Shown in pieces: positions 49,425-62,092 of a DNA stretch of 64,000 nt (its first letter is position 1; each line of letters starts with the position of its first letter). The position numbers and the translations under genes are program-made. The DNA is from Sequoia sempervirens (Eukaryota; Streptophyta; Pinopsida; Cupressales; Cupressaceae): NCBI GenBank assembly GCA_007258455.2, contig VDFB02344152.1, forward strand, positions 290,372 to 354,371, read 5' to 3'. Under the pieces are notes generated by a model. The model was given only the letters and a program-made list of their open reading frames with translations, ran no database searches and was not told the origin of the DNA.

Positions 49425-50785
49425 GTTACATGATTGATACCATATTTCACAATAATGGGCTCATTCATCTATCAAATTTCAAAGGCAACCATGTTAGGGT
49501 AGACTTCTTCAACAAGGGTAGGCATTTGATTTTTAAAGCAACTAACCATTCAAGAATAACCATAACCCACAGTCACCCACAAGGACCCTCTAGTCTCCCA
49601 CCTATCAAACTCACTCAGTTAACTACTCACAAGAACCCCCACACATCAACCAATGATGTTTCTTTCACAAATTGCCCCTTTACCCTAGTAGCCTTTCAAT
49701 ATGGATTTTTTAGTCATAATTCCCAAACCAAAATTGATACCCTAAATTTAAACACATATTTAGATACCCTTTTGGGCCTTCTTGGACATATCAAAAATTA
49801 AAGTATGATTGTTTTATAATGAAAGGACTAAAAACTAGCTATCCCAGTTTGTAATTAGGCCTAATGGCTTGAACAACTTGGTAGCAATAGGGAATTTGAG
49901 TTCCAAGCTCTATGTATTCCCTCCAATGCTTTGAACATGTCATATAGAGCCCCAAACATGGGATTCAATCAACTAAATCTCTCTCCAAATGCACATAACA
50001 CAATTCAATACTTCCAAGGTTATTCAGCCTATTACATGAGGATAACAAACCCTCAAGCCTCTACCACGCATGGACACCATCTTCCCTAGTCCTATAACTT
50101 TTTGAAATCAAATATAATCCTACTACATTCTATTGTACCGATTTTGAATAATTTTCACTGGTGGAATGGAGTTTTACATATTTTACAAACCCACTGGTTA
50201 CCCTACTTAGGGTTTAGACTAGTTTTGAGAAATATCAATGTAACTTGCTCAAAACACAATGGATCTACATGCAACCAATGCCAAAAGAAAGTGGATTCAA
50301 TGAAAAAACAATCATAAGTGGTTTCACATCATCCCTAGATCGTACAAATCCATACAACTCAATGGACAAGTAAAGAAATGTTGAAATTTGCAGAAAATAG
50401 AGTTTTATTATTGCTTTTACTTCAGGACTTCATCAATCACCCTCCTCCTTGACCATACAAATATTTTCAAAGCATTTACAATCATATTCCAACTACCTCT
50501 AACCAATTTTCAAATTAGAGACTTAACAAAACAACATTATACCTTGTTATGACAAATTTGCAAAAGTTGCATGTAGCAACATTTGGACAAGTATGATAAC
50601 TTTGCATTTACACACTACCTTAACACCTAATGACTCCAAACCAACTCAAAAACATCTAAAATGGTCTCATAAGACCTTATTACATGCCAAGAACTCAACC
50701 AACACAAAACATCAACTTGTAACCCCCTTTGGAGGCTTGAAATCCTATGGTGCCCCTGCACAATGAGGAAAGAAGAGGGTCCCCA
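49425..50785. mobile_element. ~1.36 kb AT-rich segment inserted in LINE-B
   Basis: LINE coding sequence stops at about 50785 (after KDKRQGNIINYLKSPNGD) and resumes at about 49420 (SPEIPKESVRFFSTLFHD), an exact continuation of plant LINE wording. The segment between has no LINE sequence. One edge reads, on the minus strand, TGCAGGGGCACCATAGG, an LTR-like start. Near the other edge the minus strand has TGGTATCAATCAT, similar to a Met-tRNA primer site. A solo or truncated LTR insertion is likely but the ends are not defined. Confidence 0.5.
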
Positions 50786-51830
50786 TTTGGGGATTTAAGA
50801 TAATTTATAATGTTCCCTTGCCTTTTGTCTTTAACCGAATTTTGAAAAAATGAAGTCTTCCTACCGCCCTCCTATAGCCAATCAATTCAAGACTTTCACT
50901 TCCAAAAAATTTCCTCACGCAACTCCCATTCCTCCACATCCTTTATAGTTGTAGCCTCTAACCACTTTAGCTCCTCAATAAGCCCCTAGTCCTAGATCTG
51001 TTGAGTGATGGAGTCCAAGTGCTCTTGGTTAACCCTTTTAGCATGGAAAACATTTTTGAAATGGTGTTTGTTCCAACATTTCAACATATATTTAACATAT
51101 TGAAGCCTCTTAGCAAAGGAGTACATAACAATACCAAAAGTTGACTTGCCATCCCTCCATCACCCAAGGATTAGGTCATGGAGAGATGCATCCCAAAGCC
51201 ACATAAGTTGGAACTTAAAAGACTGTCTTTTAAAAGAGCTAGAAAAACAGGCAGAGAGTTTTATTGGCTAATGATTTGAGCCTCACCAGTCTAAAATCTC
51301 AAAACTAGTCATCCATCTGTCGCCAACCCAAAAAATGGACACCAAGAACCTGTCTAACCTTTTAGAAATGGCAGCAACCCCAATCCTCCTATTATTCCAA
51401 GTAAACACCCTATTCAAAGTTTTGGTATCCACCAGATTCATAGAGGCCACATTGTCCTTCATGAGGTCCAAGGAGGGATCCAAATGGCAATCCCACCCCT
51501 TTTCTCATCTAGAGACAAGATCACATTAAAATCACATGCAATAATCCAAGGGAGAAAGGGCTTTAAGGAACGCAAGAATCTAATTTGAGACCACAAGTGA
51601 ATCTTTCCAAGAAGATTTGCAGGAGCATAAACATTAGAAAGAAGAATTCTCTCACCTGACTCCAAAATGGAAGCAACAAGGGAAATAGAGCATCTATCAG
51701 AGAGCCACCATATGGGAATAACTCTCCACATGTCCCATAAGTAGGCAAGACCTCTTGAGTTTCCCAACACCCCAACACATTGACAAAGACCTCTACCTCA
51801 GATCTTAGGAACCAAATTCAACATACTATC
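50786..51830 (-). pseudogene. LINE-B endonuclease and linker to RT
   Basis: The frame 51459-51770 reads NVYAPANLLGKIHLWSQIRF, then LPWIIACDFNVILSLDEKRG, the (N/I)VYAP and GDFN segments of AP-type endonuclease with G changed to C. The frame 51283-51483 continues with NRVFTWNNRRIGVAAISKRL and DRFLVS. Below it, EELKWLEATTIKDVEEWELR leads toward RT. The TSDHxPI region falls near 51260. Confidence 0.75.
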
Positions 51831-51928
51831 AACAGACAACTTAGTCTCTTGGAGGAGAACCAAATTAGGAGAGTGAACACGAATCAACAAACGAATATCC
51901 TTTTGTCGAGGGATGCTATTCATACCCC

Positions 51929-53504
51929 TTACATTCCAAGATAGCACAATAATCTTTGGGGTTGGGAGAAGTGAGAATCAATAGTCCTCATCGAGCCAAA
52001 CTGAACCAATGTATCCCCAATCAATTTGACCTTTTCCTGATCCTTCTTCCTTCCTACTTTGAAAGGCTTCTCCTGAGTCCCCTTTTTGAGGCATTTTTGT
52101 TGAAGACCCAAAGCAGGAGAAAAGGTCCTACCTTTACTAGACTCCTCAAAAACCTTCTCACTGATGATCCCAGAACTGGGAAGAATATATACCATATTTG
52201 CGTCTGACGATATACCAATTCCCCCACAACCAAAAACTAAGGTGGGGAGTTCAACATCCATCTGGTCCATTTCAACCCTTGCTAGGGTCACACTAGCAAT
52301 AACATTTGGATGATCCACTAGGCACTTCTCAGCAATAGAACTATCTACAATTTTCATGTCAAAGGGGGCCCCTTCTTAAACCAAACCCCCTAACATTTCA
52401 AACTTGTTGAGAGATTCATCTTCCTACCTATCCTTGATGGTCCTCTTCTGGCCTCTATTCCTATTGTGAGGTTTAATAGGCACAAAACCATCCTTATCTG
52501 CCTCCCCCTCCTGCATAGGGGACTTACCTTTATCCATCTTCGAGTTAGACTGATGAGGAGCATTAGCCAAGCCAGCAACATTAGAATCTTTGGGACACAT
52601 TCATTGTAGGTGGCCATACTCATGGCATAAACGACATTGAAAAGGTAATGCCTCATAATCCAATTACTATATCCAAGAAGTTTCCCCACTGCTCATTGCT
52701 ACCGAATTCGTAAATGGGTTGTTCAAGTAAATTTCAATGCAAAAACATGCACAAGAAAGAACTCTTTTATTCAAATTTTGTGGAGAGGGCCCACTAGGCT
52801 TACCAAGTAAGAGAGCAATCATTTGCAAAATATCGCTTCGCCAACACTCCAGAGGAAAATGAGGGAGATGTACCCAAACTGGAATGTGGGAAGGGAGATC
52901 CTCAGCAGATTTGAATCCCATGTGCCATGGCTTAATGAATAAACCAACTTGATTATAAAAATACGGTCCACCTTCAAAATCCCGATTTCTATCAACAATA
53001 CATGAAAAATCCAACATGAAGAAATTGTTGGCAGCCAGCAAAATATTGAAATCACCTTCAGGGTTTTTGTAAATCCAAGAATCAAGAAAGGGAAGTGATG
53101 CTTGCATCCCCATGAACTTTCAAATCAAAACATTATTGTTGTAGTACTTGACATTCTCCGCTATAGAGGCATGTTGTATCACAAGCACCAACCTTTCCTT
53201 TGATCTCTCTGAACACCCATTAATTTTTTGTAAATGGAAACCATTGTTCCTCATGAAGCCCTCACCTAGGTTACCCATATTCATGAAATTTTGACTCCCT
53301 CCAAGAAGGGAAGAACCAAGATCAGCCTTTCCAATTGATGCATGCACCTCCATGAGGACAACCAAATTGTTCTAAAGAAACAACCACTGGAGGCAACCAA
53401 AAACTAATCACCAGCACAATAGCAAAGAAAGGAAACAAACAAATTATAAAAAAACCCCCCGAAAGCAATAACAACCTCCCCCCTGCTCCCTCCCCCTCCC
53501 CCAA
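51929..53504 (-). pseudogene. LINE-B ORF1 (DUF4283-type, zinc knuckle)
   Basis: The 148-codon frame 52667-53113 reads GPYFYNQVGLFIKPWHMGFK and then DLPSHIPVWVHLPHFPLECW, the core of the plant LINE ORF1 RNA-binding protein. The zinc knuckle follows at about 52600-52660 (CRLCHEYGHLQ then a stop, CPK). The C-terminal low-complexity part is 51929-52357. The protein would coat element RNA. Frames break at about 52670 and 52370. Frames 53120-53504 cover a poorly conserved N-terminus and leader. Confidence 0.75.
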
Positions 53505-53557
53505 TAGTAAATAGCCTCATAATGGGAAAATCTTCCTGCATGCAACCAAAGAGACCC

Positions 53558-53630
53558 ATTAATGGACACATATTGCACAGAATAATGGTACTTCATTTAT
53601 TGATTCACTGTAACCACACTATTGTAATTG
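53558..53630 (-). mobile_element. Element C LTR, copy 2, right part
   Basis: ATGGACACATATTGCACAGA and the following 50 bases align with copy 1 (from about 45782: ATGGACGCATGTTGCACAAA). This is the continuation of 46123-46204 across LINE-B. After about 53620 the match with copy 1 ends. Confidence 0.7.
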
Positions 53631-54110
53631 ACTCCAATTTCTGACGAAGGTTTGTTGAAACTTTGACATACTATTTTCGAAATACCATCAAAACATTCAA
53701 ATAATATTTGTCATAAGTTTTTCATCACATTCCCAATGAACTTTAAAACATCAAACCTACGACCCACTTTCGTCAAGCGTCGCCACGATAAAGTGAACTT
53801 TTGTTCGTCAAAATCTTGATGAAACATTTGTCGCTTTAGCAACACAACATAACTAGAAAACCATTGGCATGCCCCTCCCAAACTGTTAGAACAACACTGG
53901 AGGTTTGTCGAACTTTCGATGAAAGTAACTGATGAACCACCAAGAATATCCGACGCATTTTCTATGCTCGCGACGAAAGTTTCGTCAGATGTTTTTGGTT
54001 GTTTATCGATTGTGTTTGTCAAAATTTTAACGAAAGAATGCAATTTTTTTATTTTTTTTAAAGAATTTTTTCTAAAGTTTCTAGCATGCTTCATTGTGCA
54101 CTATTTATGG
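53631..54110. repeat. Region dense in TTTCGTC/GACGAAA motifs
   Basis: Within 480 bp there are many CGAAAG, TTCGTC, GTCGAAC and CGACGC words in both orientations, including the perfect hairpin GACGAAAGTTTCGTC (53972-53986). Such CpG-bearing words repeated near an end are seen in subterminal regions of plant CACTA-type transposons; CACTATTG occurs at 53617. No transposase is adjacent and no partner end was found, so the class is tentative. Confidence 0.4.
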
Positions 54111-54117
54111 AATTAAC

Positions 54118-54457
54118 ACTAATATTATTGTTATTGTTAGCACAATTTGTACCATTTTGTTGTTTCTTGAGTTAGAATTGTGTTTTTCAGCAATCATTTT
54201 GTGTTCATAACCATTGTGTCTAAGTGTGATTATGATTGTTATCATTGTGAGCTAACTGGTGTTGGGTTTATATATATAGAAATGTCATTTTGTTATTGTT
54301 GTGATGTAAATCTAGGATTGGTGCATTACAGCTCTAAGGGTTAAATGTCATTCTAGACCTTTCAAGGAACCTTTTGCCATCTTCAATGTCCAAATAAGAC
54401 TCATTTGAGATTCTATTGTTCCTAATGGGAATTGTGCACTATTTAGGATCACCTATT
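54118..54457 (+). repeat. 340-bp direct repeat, copy 1
   Basis: From ACTAATATTATTG to GGATCACCTATT it matches 55289-55628 with roughly 8% differences by eye. The copies are 1171 bp apart. The ends are not TG...CA, and the word TTGTGCACTATTTA occurs just before copy 1 and at the end of both copies. That points to a higher-order tandem unit, not an LTR pair. Confidence 0.8.
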
Positions 54458-55288
54458 TTTCCAAGGAGTGATTCTACAATAGCCTAAGTGATCCCAAAAT
54501 AGCCTAGGTAATTTTGCAATAGTAATAGGAGCAGTTTTATTCCATATGGGTGATTCTACAATGGTGTATGGTTGTTTATGCTTTTCAAGAAAAATTCCTA
54601 AAGGTGAATTGAACCTTAGGGTTTACTCTCCCTTCATGTCTTACTAGTTTGATGTGTTTTCATGTTCTTTTATTCTTCAAAATATTTAAGTTATGTCTAT
54701 GCTCCTAAATGAGTTTAGTCAATCCCTCACGAGACCTAGAAGAGTCATATTATCGTCCTTGTAACCAACTACTTGTGGTATCTTCAAGAGAATGTTTTTA
54801 TGTTTTTATGTACACTTTTAGGCTTGGATGAGTGAGGGATGAGCTTAATCTTGTGATTTAGTCCTGATTATTTCCCTTCACTTGTGTCAAGGATAAAAAT
54901 TGTGCACTTTATCATCAATTGAGAGGTGACTTTATCTCTTTTATCTTTTGTGGTGTTGGTGTTATCCCAAATTGGTTATGTAAGTCTTCCACTATTGTAA
55001 TTCTAAATTTTTGTTTGTGATGTTGTGAGTCATGCATTACACAATGTTTCCTAGTGCATTGGTTGCAATTTTGTTATGTTTGGAAATATCATACCAAGTG
55101 AACATACATTGTAGCATGTAATGTTGCAAATGTAATGCAAAAGAAAAGTTATCTTGTCCATTTTCCATTAATTCCTTGATGTAACAGTTGGGGCATCACA
55201 ACGCAACAGCATATGTGCCTAAATCTATAGAAAAATCACATGTCAAATTTGCAACCTCAAACCAACAAATGGATTGGTCTTTCAACCA
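54458..55288. other. Spacer between 340-bp repeats, no gene seen
   Basis: No coding signal is visible. The first 100 bases repeat the theme GTGATTCTACAATAGCCTAA several times. Confidence 0.45.
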
Positions 55289-55628
55289 ACTAATATTATT
55301 GTTGTTTTTAGCAAAATTTGTACCATTTTTTTGTTTCTTGAGTTAGAATTGTGTTCTTCAGCCATCATTCTATTTTCACAACCATTGTGTCTTAGTGTGA
55401 TTATGATTGTTATCATTTTGAGCTAACTGGTGTTGGGTTTATATACATATCATTGTCATTTTGTTATTGTTGTGATGTAAATCTAGGATTGGTGTATTAC
55501 AGCTCTAAGGGTTAAATGTCATTCTAGACCTTTCAAGGATCCTTTTTCCATCTTCAATGTCAAAATATGACTCATTTGAGATTCTATTGTTCCTATTGGG
55601 CATTGTGCACTATTTAGGATCACCTATT
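55289..55628 (+). repeat. 340-bp direct repeat, copy 2
   Basis: It is the partner of 54118-54457. It lies directly on the 3' side (minus sense) of the AIR9-like exons, so its arrival may have truncated that gene. Confidence 0.8.
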
Positions 55629-55885
55629 GCTCCTAGTGTAAACATGCATGTAAACTTATAATAAGAAACATGTTCAAAAACTTGCTCCATGTTAATAACA
55701 CTTGTTGATACAAACTTCTAAAAAAATAAAAGATAAATTGAACTACAGAAGCACTACTAAGAATCATGTCTTGGAATAAGAGAAACAAGCTAATATTAGA
55801 TTTAAGGTATTGGAGAAAGTAACCAAGCAAAGAAAAAAGAAGAAAATAAAAATATTAAATTAGCAATAGAGGTAAAGCAACTAAC

Positions 55886-56538
55886 CTCAAGCACAGGAAA
55901 ATATGGAAAGCCCTTCAAAGTTGATATATTATTTTTGCTTTCTGCCAAAACCTTTGATGACAAAAAAAAATTATGATTCAAGCGAAAACAGTAATCTCTA
56001 TGTAAAAACTAAAACCTTGCTTTAAATTGGTGACAATTTTAGATCACACACCTGAAGTCTAGGTTGTTTTGCCATTGCAAGTGACTTCAACTTATTTCAT
56101 GCAACTAAAAGAAACTAACAAATCAAATCAAGAAATAAGATAGATTGCGTAATTTTATACAAAAATGGAAACTTTTAGAAAGGTTACAATTATGAAACCA
56201 AGAAATTGTCTTTAAATGAAACAAAATAATTTGCCATGCATGTAAGATAGGAAAAATACAATAAAAATGTAAATACCTCTAAATTTGGAAGTTTTGGAAG
56301 CCCAGTGAGTGAGGTGATCTAATTGCTTGCTAAATACAATTGTTCTACAAATAAATATACAAAACAAGTTAAATTTCAATTTAAATATTAAGAAGAAAAA
56401 AAGTTTCATGGCAGAAGAATGTTAGCAGGCTAAAAGCAATGTAGGGGTATTGTAGGGTTGACAAACTTGAAGACCTTTGCAATTTCCAAGAGGCTCAAAT
56501 CCAGGTCCTTTAAATTCATTAAAGCTCAAATCCAAAAC
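55886..56538 (-). pseudogene. AIR9: AIR9-like LRR exons (four), with stops
   Basis: Four minus-strand exons with good splice borders encode successive leucine-rich repeats: 56467-56538 (VLDLSFNEFKGPGFEPLGNC), 56277-56344 (LYLASN then a stop, ITSLTGLPKLPNLE), 56052-56104 (NKLKSLAMAKQPRLQ after a TGA) and 55886-55951 (VLAESKNNISTLKGFPYFPV). Introns are 100-172 bp. From memory this wording is very close to the LRR part of AIR9, a large plant microtubule-associated protein of the cell-division site. A TAG in exon 2, a TGA and lost codons in exon 3, and missing neighbouring exons make it a gene fragment. Retained introns show it arose by DNA duplication, not retrocopying. Confidence 0.65.
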
Positions 56539-58095
56539 CTAGGAATGAAGAGAATATAGAAGAATAAGAATGCCACTATAAAAGAATATCTGTGAGCATG
56601 GCTATGTCATATCAGTCCCAACAACAAGAGTCAGCAAAACTTTGCATGCCATTATATGACTAATGTCAAGCTAATTTCATAGTGCATCGCAATGCCTTTG
56701 TAGAACCATGCCTCTCAAATGCTAAATAATTATTTGTTTATGGCAGTGATCTATCAATAGAAAGGAATAGTCTAATCCCATTGTAAAGATTCTACATTGA
56801 AAGCCTATTTAAGAAGTGGTGCTTGTTTGCATGGATAATGGTAATATGATAGAATAGTGACAAAAGGAATTGTTAGTGGTTGGAAACTATTGTATTCATG
56901 TTGACAAAGATGTTTCAAAGTTTAGGATAAGGTATAGAAGGAAGTGTATGTTGTTTTTAATGATTTAGGTATGGTGAATCTAATATGCATGAATGATGAC
57001 TTGACTAAAAAAAGGACAGTAAGTTGGAATGGACAGAGTTTTGAAGTAGATGATTGATTGTTTCTTTCGAAACATGATGAACCTATTGTCTTGAAGGTTT
57101 GATAATTGGTTATAGTGAGAAGGTATAGATGGTTGTTAATGTGCCTTGGTGATTTGGTATAGGTGTTTAATTATTTTTCCTCGAAGGGATACAATTGTAA
57201 TGCAAAATGATATGACGTAAAGTAAAGGATGTGAATGGTTCTATAATTAGGTTTTGATGTTGTAAAGTAGAGGATGTGAATGGTTCTCTAATCAAGTTTT
57301 TGATGCAATGACATACAAAAGGAATAGTGTTGAGAGAACAAATGAAAGAAAATAGATCATAGAGCAAGAGTCATAGAGCATGAATTTTTTTATGGAAAGA
57401 CTTGTGCCATGAAATTTTTGTAGACAAACTTGGAGGCATGAAGCATATGAGGACATGAGCCTTAGGTTTTACATGCTAAATTTCAACACATGGAAAGTGA
57501 TCATAGATATGAATTTGTAAATAATCCAAAAGACTATCATGTTCCCTTAGCAAAGGTAGACTATGGTTTATCCTCCATAGGTCTTTATGAAATATGTTTA
57601 CCCTTAGTAATGTATTAATTACTATTATCCTTTTTGTCAAGACAAAGATTAATGACTAAGATTGAAGCATTATGACAATGTGATAGTTATGGTTGTGGCT
57701 TAACAAGGGTATATTTTGGTAGCGAAAATACTAAGTTGAATGAATGTAAGTAAAGAAATTTTTTCATACCTGCAAATGGTGCAAAATTTCATGGTTAAGT
57801 GGAAGCCTCCCATCAACAACAAGATCCAAATATCTTTGTATCTATCAATTTTTCCACTAACCTATTATGCACAGAAGACAAATTTAAGAGTTATGTCACC
57901 ACTAAAAACAAAACAAACAGAGCTTTGAAACCAAATCCACACACAACACAATGTGGTATTCATACAAAGCCATACAAACAAACTAAACTCAAAACATTGG
58001 AATGGAAACAACTTCAAATTATGAGTAGAGCATGGATTCAATTTACTCAATTGGAGGTGCATTTCACAATAATGGGTTATTCATCTAAAACATTT
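56539..58095. other. No recognisable gene
   Basis: Earlier AIR9 exons (the LRRs preceding VLDLSF) were looked for here and not found. The plus-strand frames at 57740-58119 have no domain until the PPR-like tail starts near 58100. Confidence 0.4.
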
Positions 58096-58099
58096 GTAG

Positions 58100-58400
58100 G
58101 AGGTCCAAATAGTAAATAGATTGATGAAAGATAAAGAAATTAAAAAGATACTTGGATGTAGTTGGATTGAAGGCCGTAAACTGGAACATTTTTTTTGTGT
58201 AGGAGTCATATCACATCCACAAACATGGTAGAGCTTTGCAAAGCAGGATAAATTGGCTTAGAAAATGAAGGCATCAGGGTATAAAGAATCATTTTTCTAC
58301 CACCATAGTGAAAATTTAGCACTTTATTTCATCTTTGCATATTGGTTTGATGCTTCAAACGATGCATTTCTTATATTGAAAATTGCATTACCTTATTGAG
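58100..58400 (+). pseudogene. PPR protein tail (E/DYW) remnant
   Basis: The plus strand reads NRLMKDKEIKKILGCSWIEG, then SHPQTW followed by a stop, KMKASGYK and FFYHHSENLAL. These match the E-motif and DYW start of plant PPR proteins (usual form: (L)MK.(K/R)G.KK.PG.SWIE, SHP...(E/Q)IY, MK..GY.P and HSEKLA). The fragment has several stops and no PPR repeats upstream. PPR-DYW proteins edit organelle RNA; this is a dead piece, perhaps moved by a transposon. Confidence 0.7.
58317..58374 (+). repeat. 58-bp direct repeat, copy 1
   Basis: It matches 62837-62894 with three mismatches (shared core ATCTTTGCATATTGGTTTGA). It is at the 3' edge of the PPR remnant. The pair brackets the SET/transposase-like unit. 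Confidence 0.85.
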
Positions 58401-58532
58401 CTTCTCTTAGTTTCGAGAATAGTTTAATATTTTCTACTTAACAGGGCCAACCACATGATAGTGGAAGCTCATTTGGCCCTTCCCCCCCCCCCTCACATCA
58501 CTCTCAATTCCCCATACCCGATCATATAACAT

Positions 58533-58622
58533 TAATCATTCATTCATTCATCCATTAATAACATATAACATTCATTCATTAACATATTCACATTCATTCA
58601 TTAACATATAACATTCATTCTT
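58533..58622 (+). repeat. (CATT)n minisatellite
   Basis: Runs of CATTCATTCATT alternate with AACATATAACATT three or four times. Confidence 0.9.
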
Positions 58623-58779
58623 TTAGTTTTTGCATATTATCAAAAATATGGTTGTCATAATATGATTACAATTACTTTTTTTTTTAAGCTAAAAAAAGCT
58701 AAAGTGGAGTATCATTTTCTAAATCATTTTTCCCCCGTTTAATTGTTCTACCCTTTGCTCATGATCTTAATGAAAACCT

Positions 58780-61212
58780 AGTCATGTACTGATCACAACG
58801 TGGAGGCTATTGCAAGGTGGGGTCTACTACAATAACAAAGAAATGTTAAATTGATATGTTTTATTATTATTGTTACAAGTATTTCATTAATTAAAAGAAC
58901 ATGAGAGTGGTTCTCTTTACCTATTGGGGCCACATCATGTTCCTGATCTTGTCTTATAGCCTCATGTTGAACACCCTCTAAATCCTGATCTAGAGTTGAA
59001 ACATGAAAGGTTACATTAATTAATACACCAATTGCAATTAATTATGTTTAAAAGAACATTAAAGTGGTCTTCTTTACCTGATGGGGCCACATCATGTTCC
59101 TGATCTTCTCTAGCCTGATCATGCTCAACATGTTGATCACAATCTACATGCTCTAAAGTTGAAACATGAAATGTTACATTAATTAATACACCAATTGCAA
59201 TTAAAGATGTTTAATTGTATTAATCCATACTGTGTTTTGTATATCACATGAATACATCTAGTACCGGGATGCACATCATGACCTTCATCTCAGGTTGTGC
59301 TCCACCCTCACTAGGTTGCATTCCAATGTCATGTGCAATATTATCATTGCTTTTATGTTTAAAACAAATAGGAACATAATTACTTTATGGTGGAAATTAA
59401 TATTGAATAGATTGCACAAGTATTCAATTTTAAATAAACTTTATTGAGTTTATTTACCTATGTGTCGGATGCAATGGAAGATTGTGTTTTCCTAGTCAAG
59501 ACTCTTAGGCGTTCAGCCATGGCTCTATAGCCTTGTTGGAAGGAAATCTTCAAGTCCTCTTCTGTGGGTGCTCTGTTGAATTCAGAGCCCTGCATTTTTG
59601 CATAATATCATGAATTTTTCTTCTATGGTGTGATAAAACAAAAATTGTTTTCAATTTATTATTTGGATGCAATATTTCATTTATTGATACTTACAATTCA
59701 TATGACTAATTTCATATAACCACCAAAGCCAAGTTTGTGTTTCCCGTGTTTTTCTAGTTTTTCCTTTGTTTCCTTCAATGTGTCAGGTAGCCTATTAAAA
59801 GTTTGAAATCCATTAGATTATGTAAAAAGAAAGAGTAATCAGTATATAATTACATTGTTGATAGTATCACATACCTTCCTTGGCCCAATGGTGTCTTTCC
59901 TTTTTTTTTCTTTTCAACCTTCTCCTTTCCATCTAACACCAAGTCATTCCACTCCCTCTCTGGAATCATGGGGGGACGCTCATACTTTTTCTTCTTCTCT
60001 AAATGTGACCTATATTGGTCCCTCACATACTTTAGATAGGTACTAGCTTTCTTAAGGACCTTGGTTCAGTTGAATGTTTTATCACTGAACAGCACAACTA
60101 AACAGTTAATGAGCTCATCTTTTAAATCTTGATTTTGGGCATTCCACCATGTACGTATGGTGGGACCGAAGAGCTCCAATGTAATATCACTTATATGTTT
60201 ATAAAAACATCATTTCCTACAAAACAATCATGGGATCATTAGTCTAAAAAGAGTGATCAATAAGTAAATTTCAATTGGATTATATATAATAATAATTAAA
60301 ACATTTTATAGTACCTGGGACCTTCTTTATCTTTATGGGAATGAAATCCTCGGTCACCACAAATGTGATTGAAAACATTCTCATACTAGTAATATGGGAA
60401 GATCCAGGAAATGTTGCTAAAACATCACCAACACTAGTGGCCTCTTCATCCCCAGGTACATGTCATGATGCATGTTTTGGCATGTTTTCGCTGCCAGAGG
60501 GTGCACTACCCAATGCCTGCATGCTATGTGTTGCCGACATTTCAGTTGACAATATAGGCATGGATGATGGGGTAAAATGATGTGATGTATGTGCAGGAAG
60601 ATTAGGATGGAAACTTGTACCAACCCCTACTCCTTAGGAAGCACTTGCAGTACACTAATCATGGCCAACAACATCATGAGGACGCAAAAAATCCTATAAA
60701 AACAACACATATTTTAGTTCATGACATAAAAGAGTACAAAAATATAAAACCATGAATGAACTTATGTTATAATTAAAGACCTCATGATAGCTTACTTGCA
60801 AGTTTTGTACTCTCCCAGTCAATATTTTAACCCTCTCTCTTCTCTCATTTGTTTGAGGCATTATGAATAACAATTGAAAGATTTCTTCATTGCATTTTTT
60901 TGTCTTCCTTATCATATCGAGAGGGTTTGTTGAATATGCGATGTCATCATCACATAATAGTGACTGCACCTCCCTATGGATGCTCTCATCTTCTACTAGT
61001 TCCTTTCCCTGATTAGCTAACTGCAACAAGAATATTAAAAACATTATTGAAATTAACCCAATAAACTTATGAAAAAAACATAATAATAAAACATTTTTCT
61101 TGTATCTGATTTGTACAATTACAATGGCGTAAACCTGTCAGGTAGAAGTGCCTAAAGATGCATCATGAACTTTGTTCTAGGCTAGAGCCTTCCCTGTACA
61201 ATCAATGTCCCA
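58780..61212 (-). pseudogene. Intron-containing transposase-like gene, decayed
   Basis: At least nine minus-strand exons with proper AG/GT borders can be laid out: 61135-61212 (WDIDCTGKALA, two stops), 60796-61020 (open, NQGKELVEDESIHREVQSLL), 60315-60693 (FSITFVVTEDFIPIKIKKVP), 59875-60216 (SDITLELFGPTIRTWWNAQN, YLKYVRDQYRSHLEKKKKYE, PPMIPEREWNDLV), 59695-59791 (LEKHGKHKLGFGGYMKLV), 59458-59589 (GSEFNRAPTEEDLKISFQQG), 59265-59349, 59078-59152 and 58921-58989; a last one may end near 58780. The middle part resembles the plant Ptta/En-Spm transposase family (inferred). A few stops and a likely frame problem between the third and fourth exons suggest decay. Confidence 0.45.
58913..59165 (-). 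repeat. Tandemly duplicated exon plus intron
   Basis: Exons 59078-59152 and 58921-58989 share DQEHDVAP. They have identical donors (GGTAAAGA) and near-identical acceptors (CATGTTTCAACTTTAG and CATGTTTCAACTCTAG). The repeat unit is about 163 bp including the intron. Both keep splice sites and open frames. Confidence 0.75.
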
Positions 61213-61369
61213 CTGTGACAAAAAATAAATATAAAAAAACATTACCGAAATGAAACCAATAGACTTACGAAAAAAAAACATAATAATAAAATGGTATATT
61301 GGAGTCATTAATTGGAGGTTGGGTAAAATGGTATATAGTGTGTACCACCCCCATAGTAGTTTTGTTTGT

Positions 61370-62092
61370 AGCTAAGTGATTCAAATTGTAATTGATTAGC
61401 AACTCTTCCCCTATAGTTATTGATTTTATCGCATATACGAATACACAGTTTCCCTTGCACGCCTCAACTATGCAATTGGGTTGCTTATTTGTTTACCCAC
61501 ATCATGTACTATTTATAAACCCTACAATATTCCCTGATACTTTTGGCCTTTCGTTAATGTACATAGCCACTCCTTTATTTTGATCCTTATCTTTTAGTTG
61601 TATATAATTTACTGACAGTGCATACCTATGCATACTTCGTGTATATCGAACCAGCTGCATCCAATCTTTGTAATTGTAACAAGGTCTGACATACTCCATC
61701 AATTCAGTAACTTTGTTGTAACATACCTTTATGTCGTCCATGCAAAATAGGCCCAAACCATGTAATGACGATGGTGCTATGTGATATATCCTCTTGTTGA
61801 CACAAAAATCAGTGTTTATTGGAGGAATTTCCTTGGGTACCCATTGTTTCCATAGATGTTTGTACCTCAAGGGCACCTCGATGTCACCTATGCTCTCATC
61901 ATCATAAGAACATGACCCCCCTTTAGCAAGAAAAAATTCCATGCATTTACAAAATTTTCTTCTAATCTTTTGACCTCTAGTTGATCGCCCTCTTTTAGAC
62001 CTACTACATGTCTCGCTTTCCTCTTCTCTTCCTGAATTTACCTCACTCGAGGAAGACATATTTGAAAAATACCTATTTGGTGGTACTTGCAC
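61370..62092 (-). pseudogene. SET-domain protein, first exon of the unit
   Basis: An open frame of 196 codons from the ATG at 62092 begins with a serine/arginine-rich segment (SSEVNSGREEESETCSRSKR, then GQKIRRKFCKCMEF). It then enters a SET-like domain: IAPSSLHGLGLFCMDDIK, TELMEYVRPCYNYKDW, YINERPKVSGNIVGFINST. A TGA at 61502 ends the frame, and after a second stop (TAA) the same frame continues with TNKQPNCIVEACKGNCVFVY and IGEELLINYN, the SET core (N.(Q/E)PNC, GEEL.(I/F).YN). SET domains methylate lysines, mostly on histones. Two nonsense codons make this copy inactive unless they are bypassed. The next exon lies 160 bp downstream on the same strand. Confidence 0.7.

Larger units (their letters stand above)
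46205..53557 (-). mobile_element. Near-complete L1-type LINE (LINE-B) inserted in element C LTR
   Basis: On the minus strand the 7.35-kb insert runs 5' leader, ORF1 (DUF4283-type plus CCHC knuckle), AP-endonuclease, RT, zf-RVT and RNase H. This is the full domain order of plant RNase H-carrying L1 elements. Element C LTR sequence resumes directly outside both ends, which fixes the boundaries to a few bases. A target duplication is only suggested (ATTCAAGG-TGGA on the left, ATTAATGGA on the right). It carries its own 1.36-kb insertion. No obvious poly(A) remains. Stops and altered catalytic residues make it dead. Confidence 0.8.
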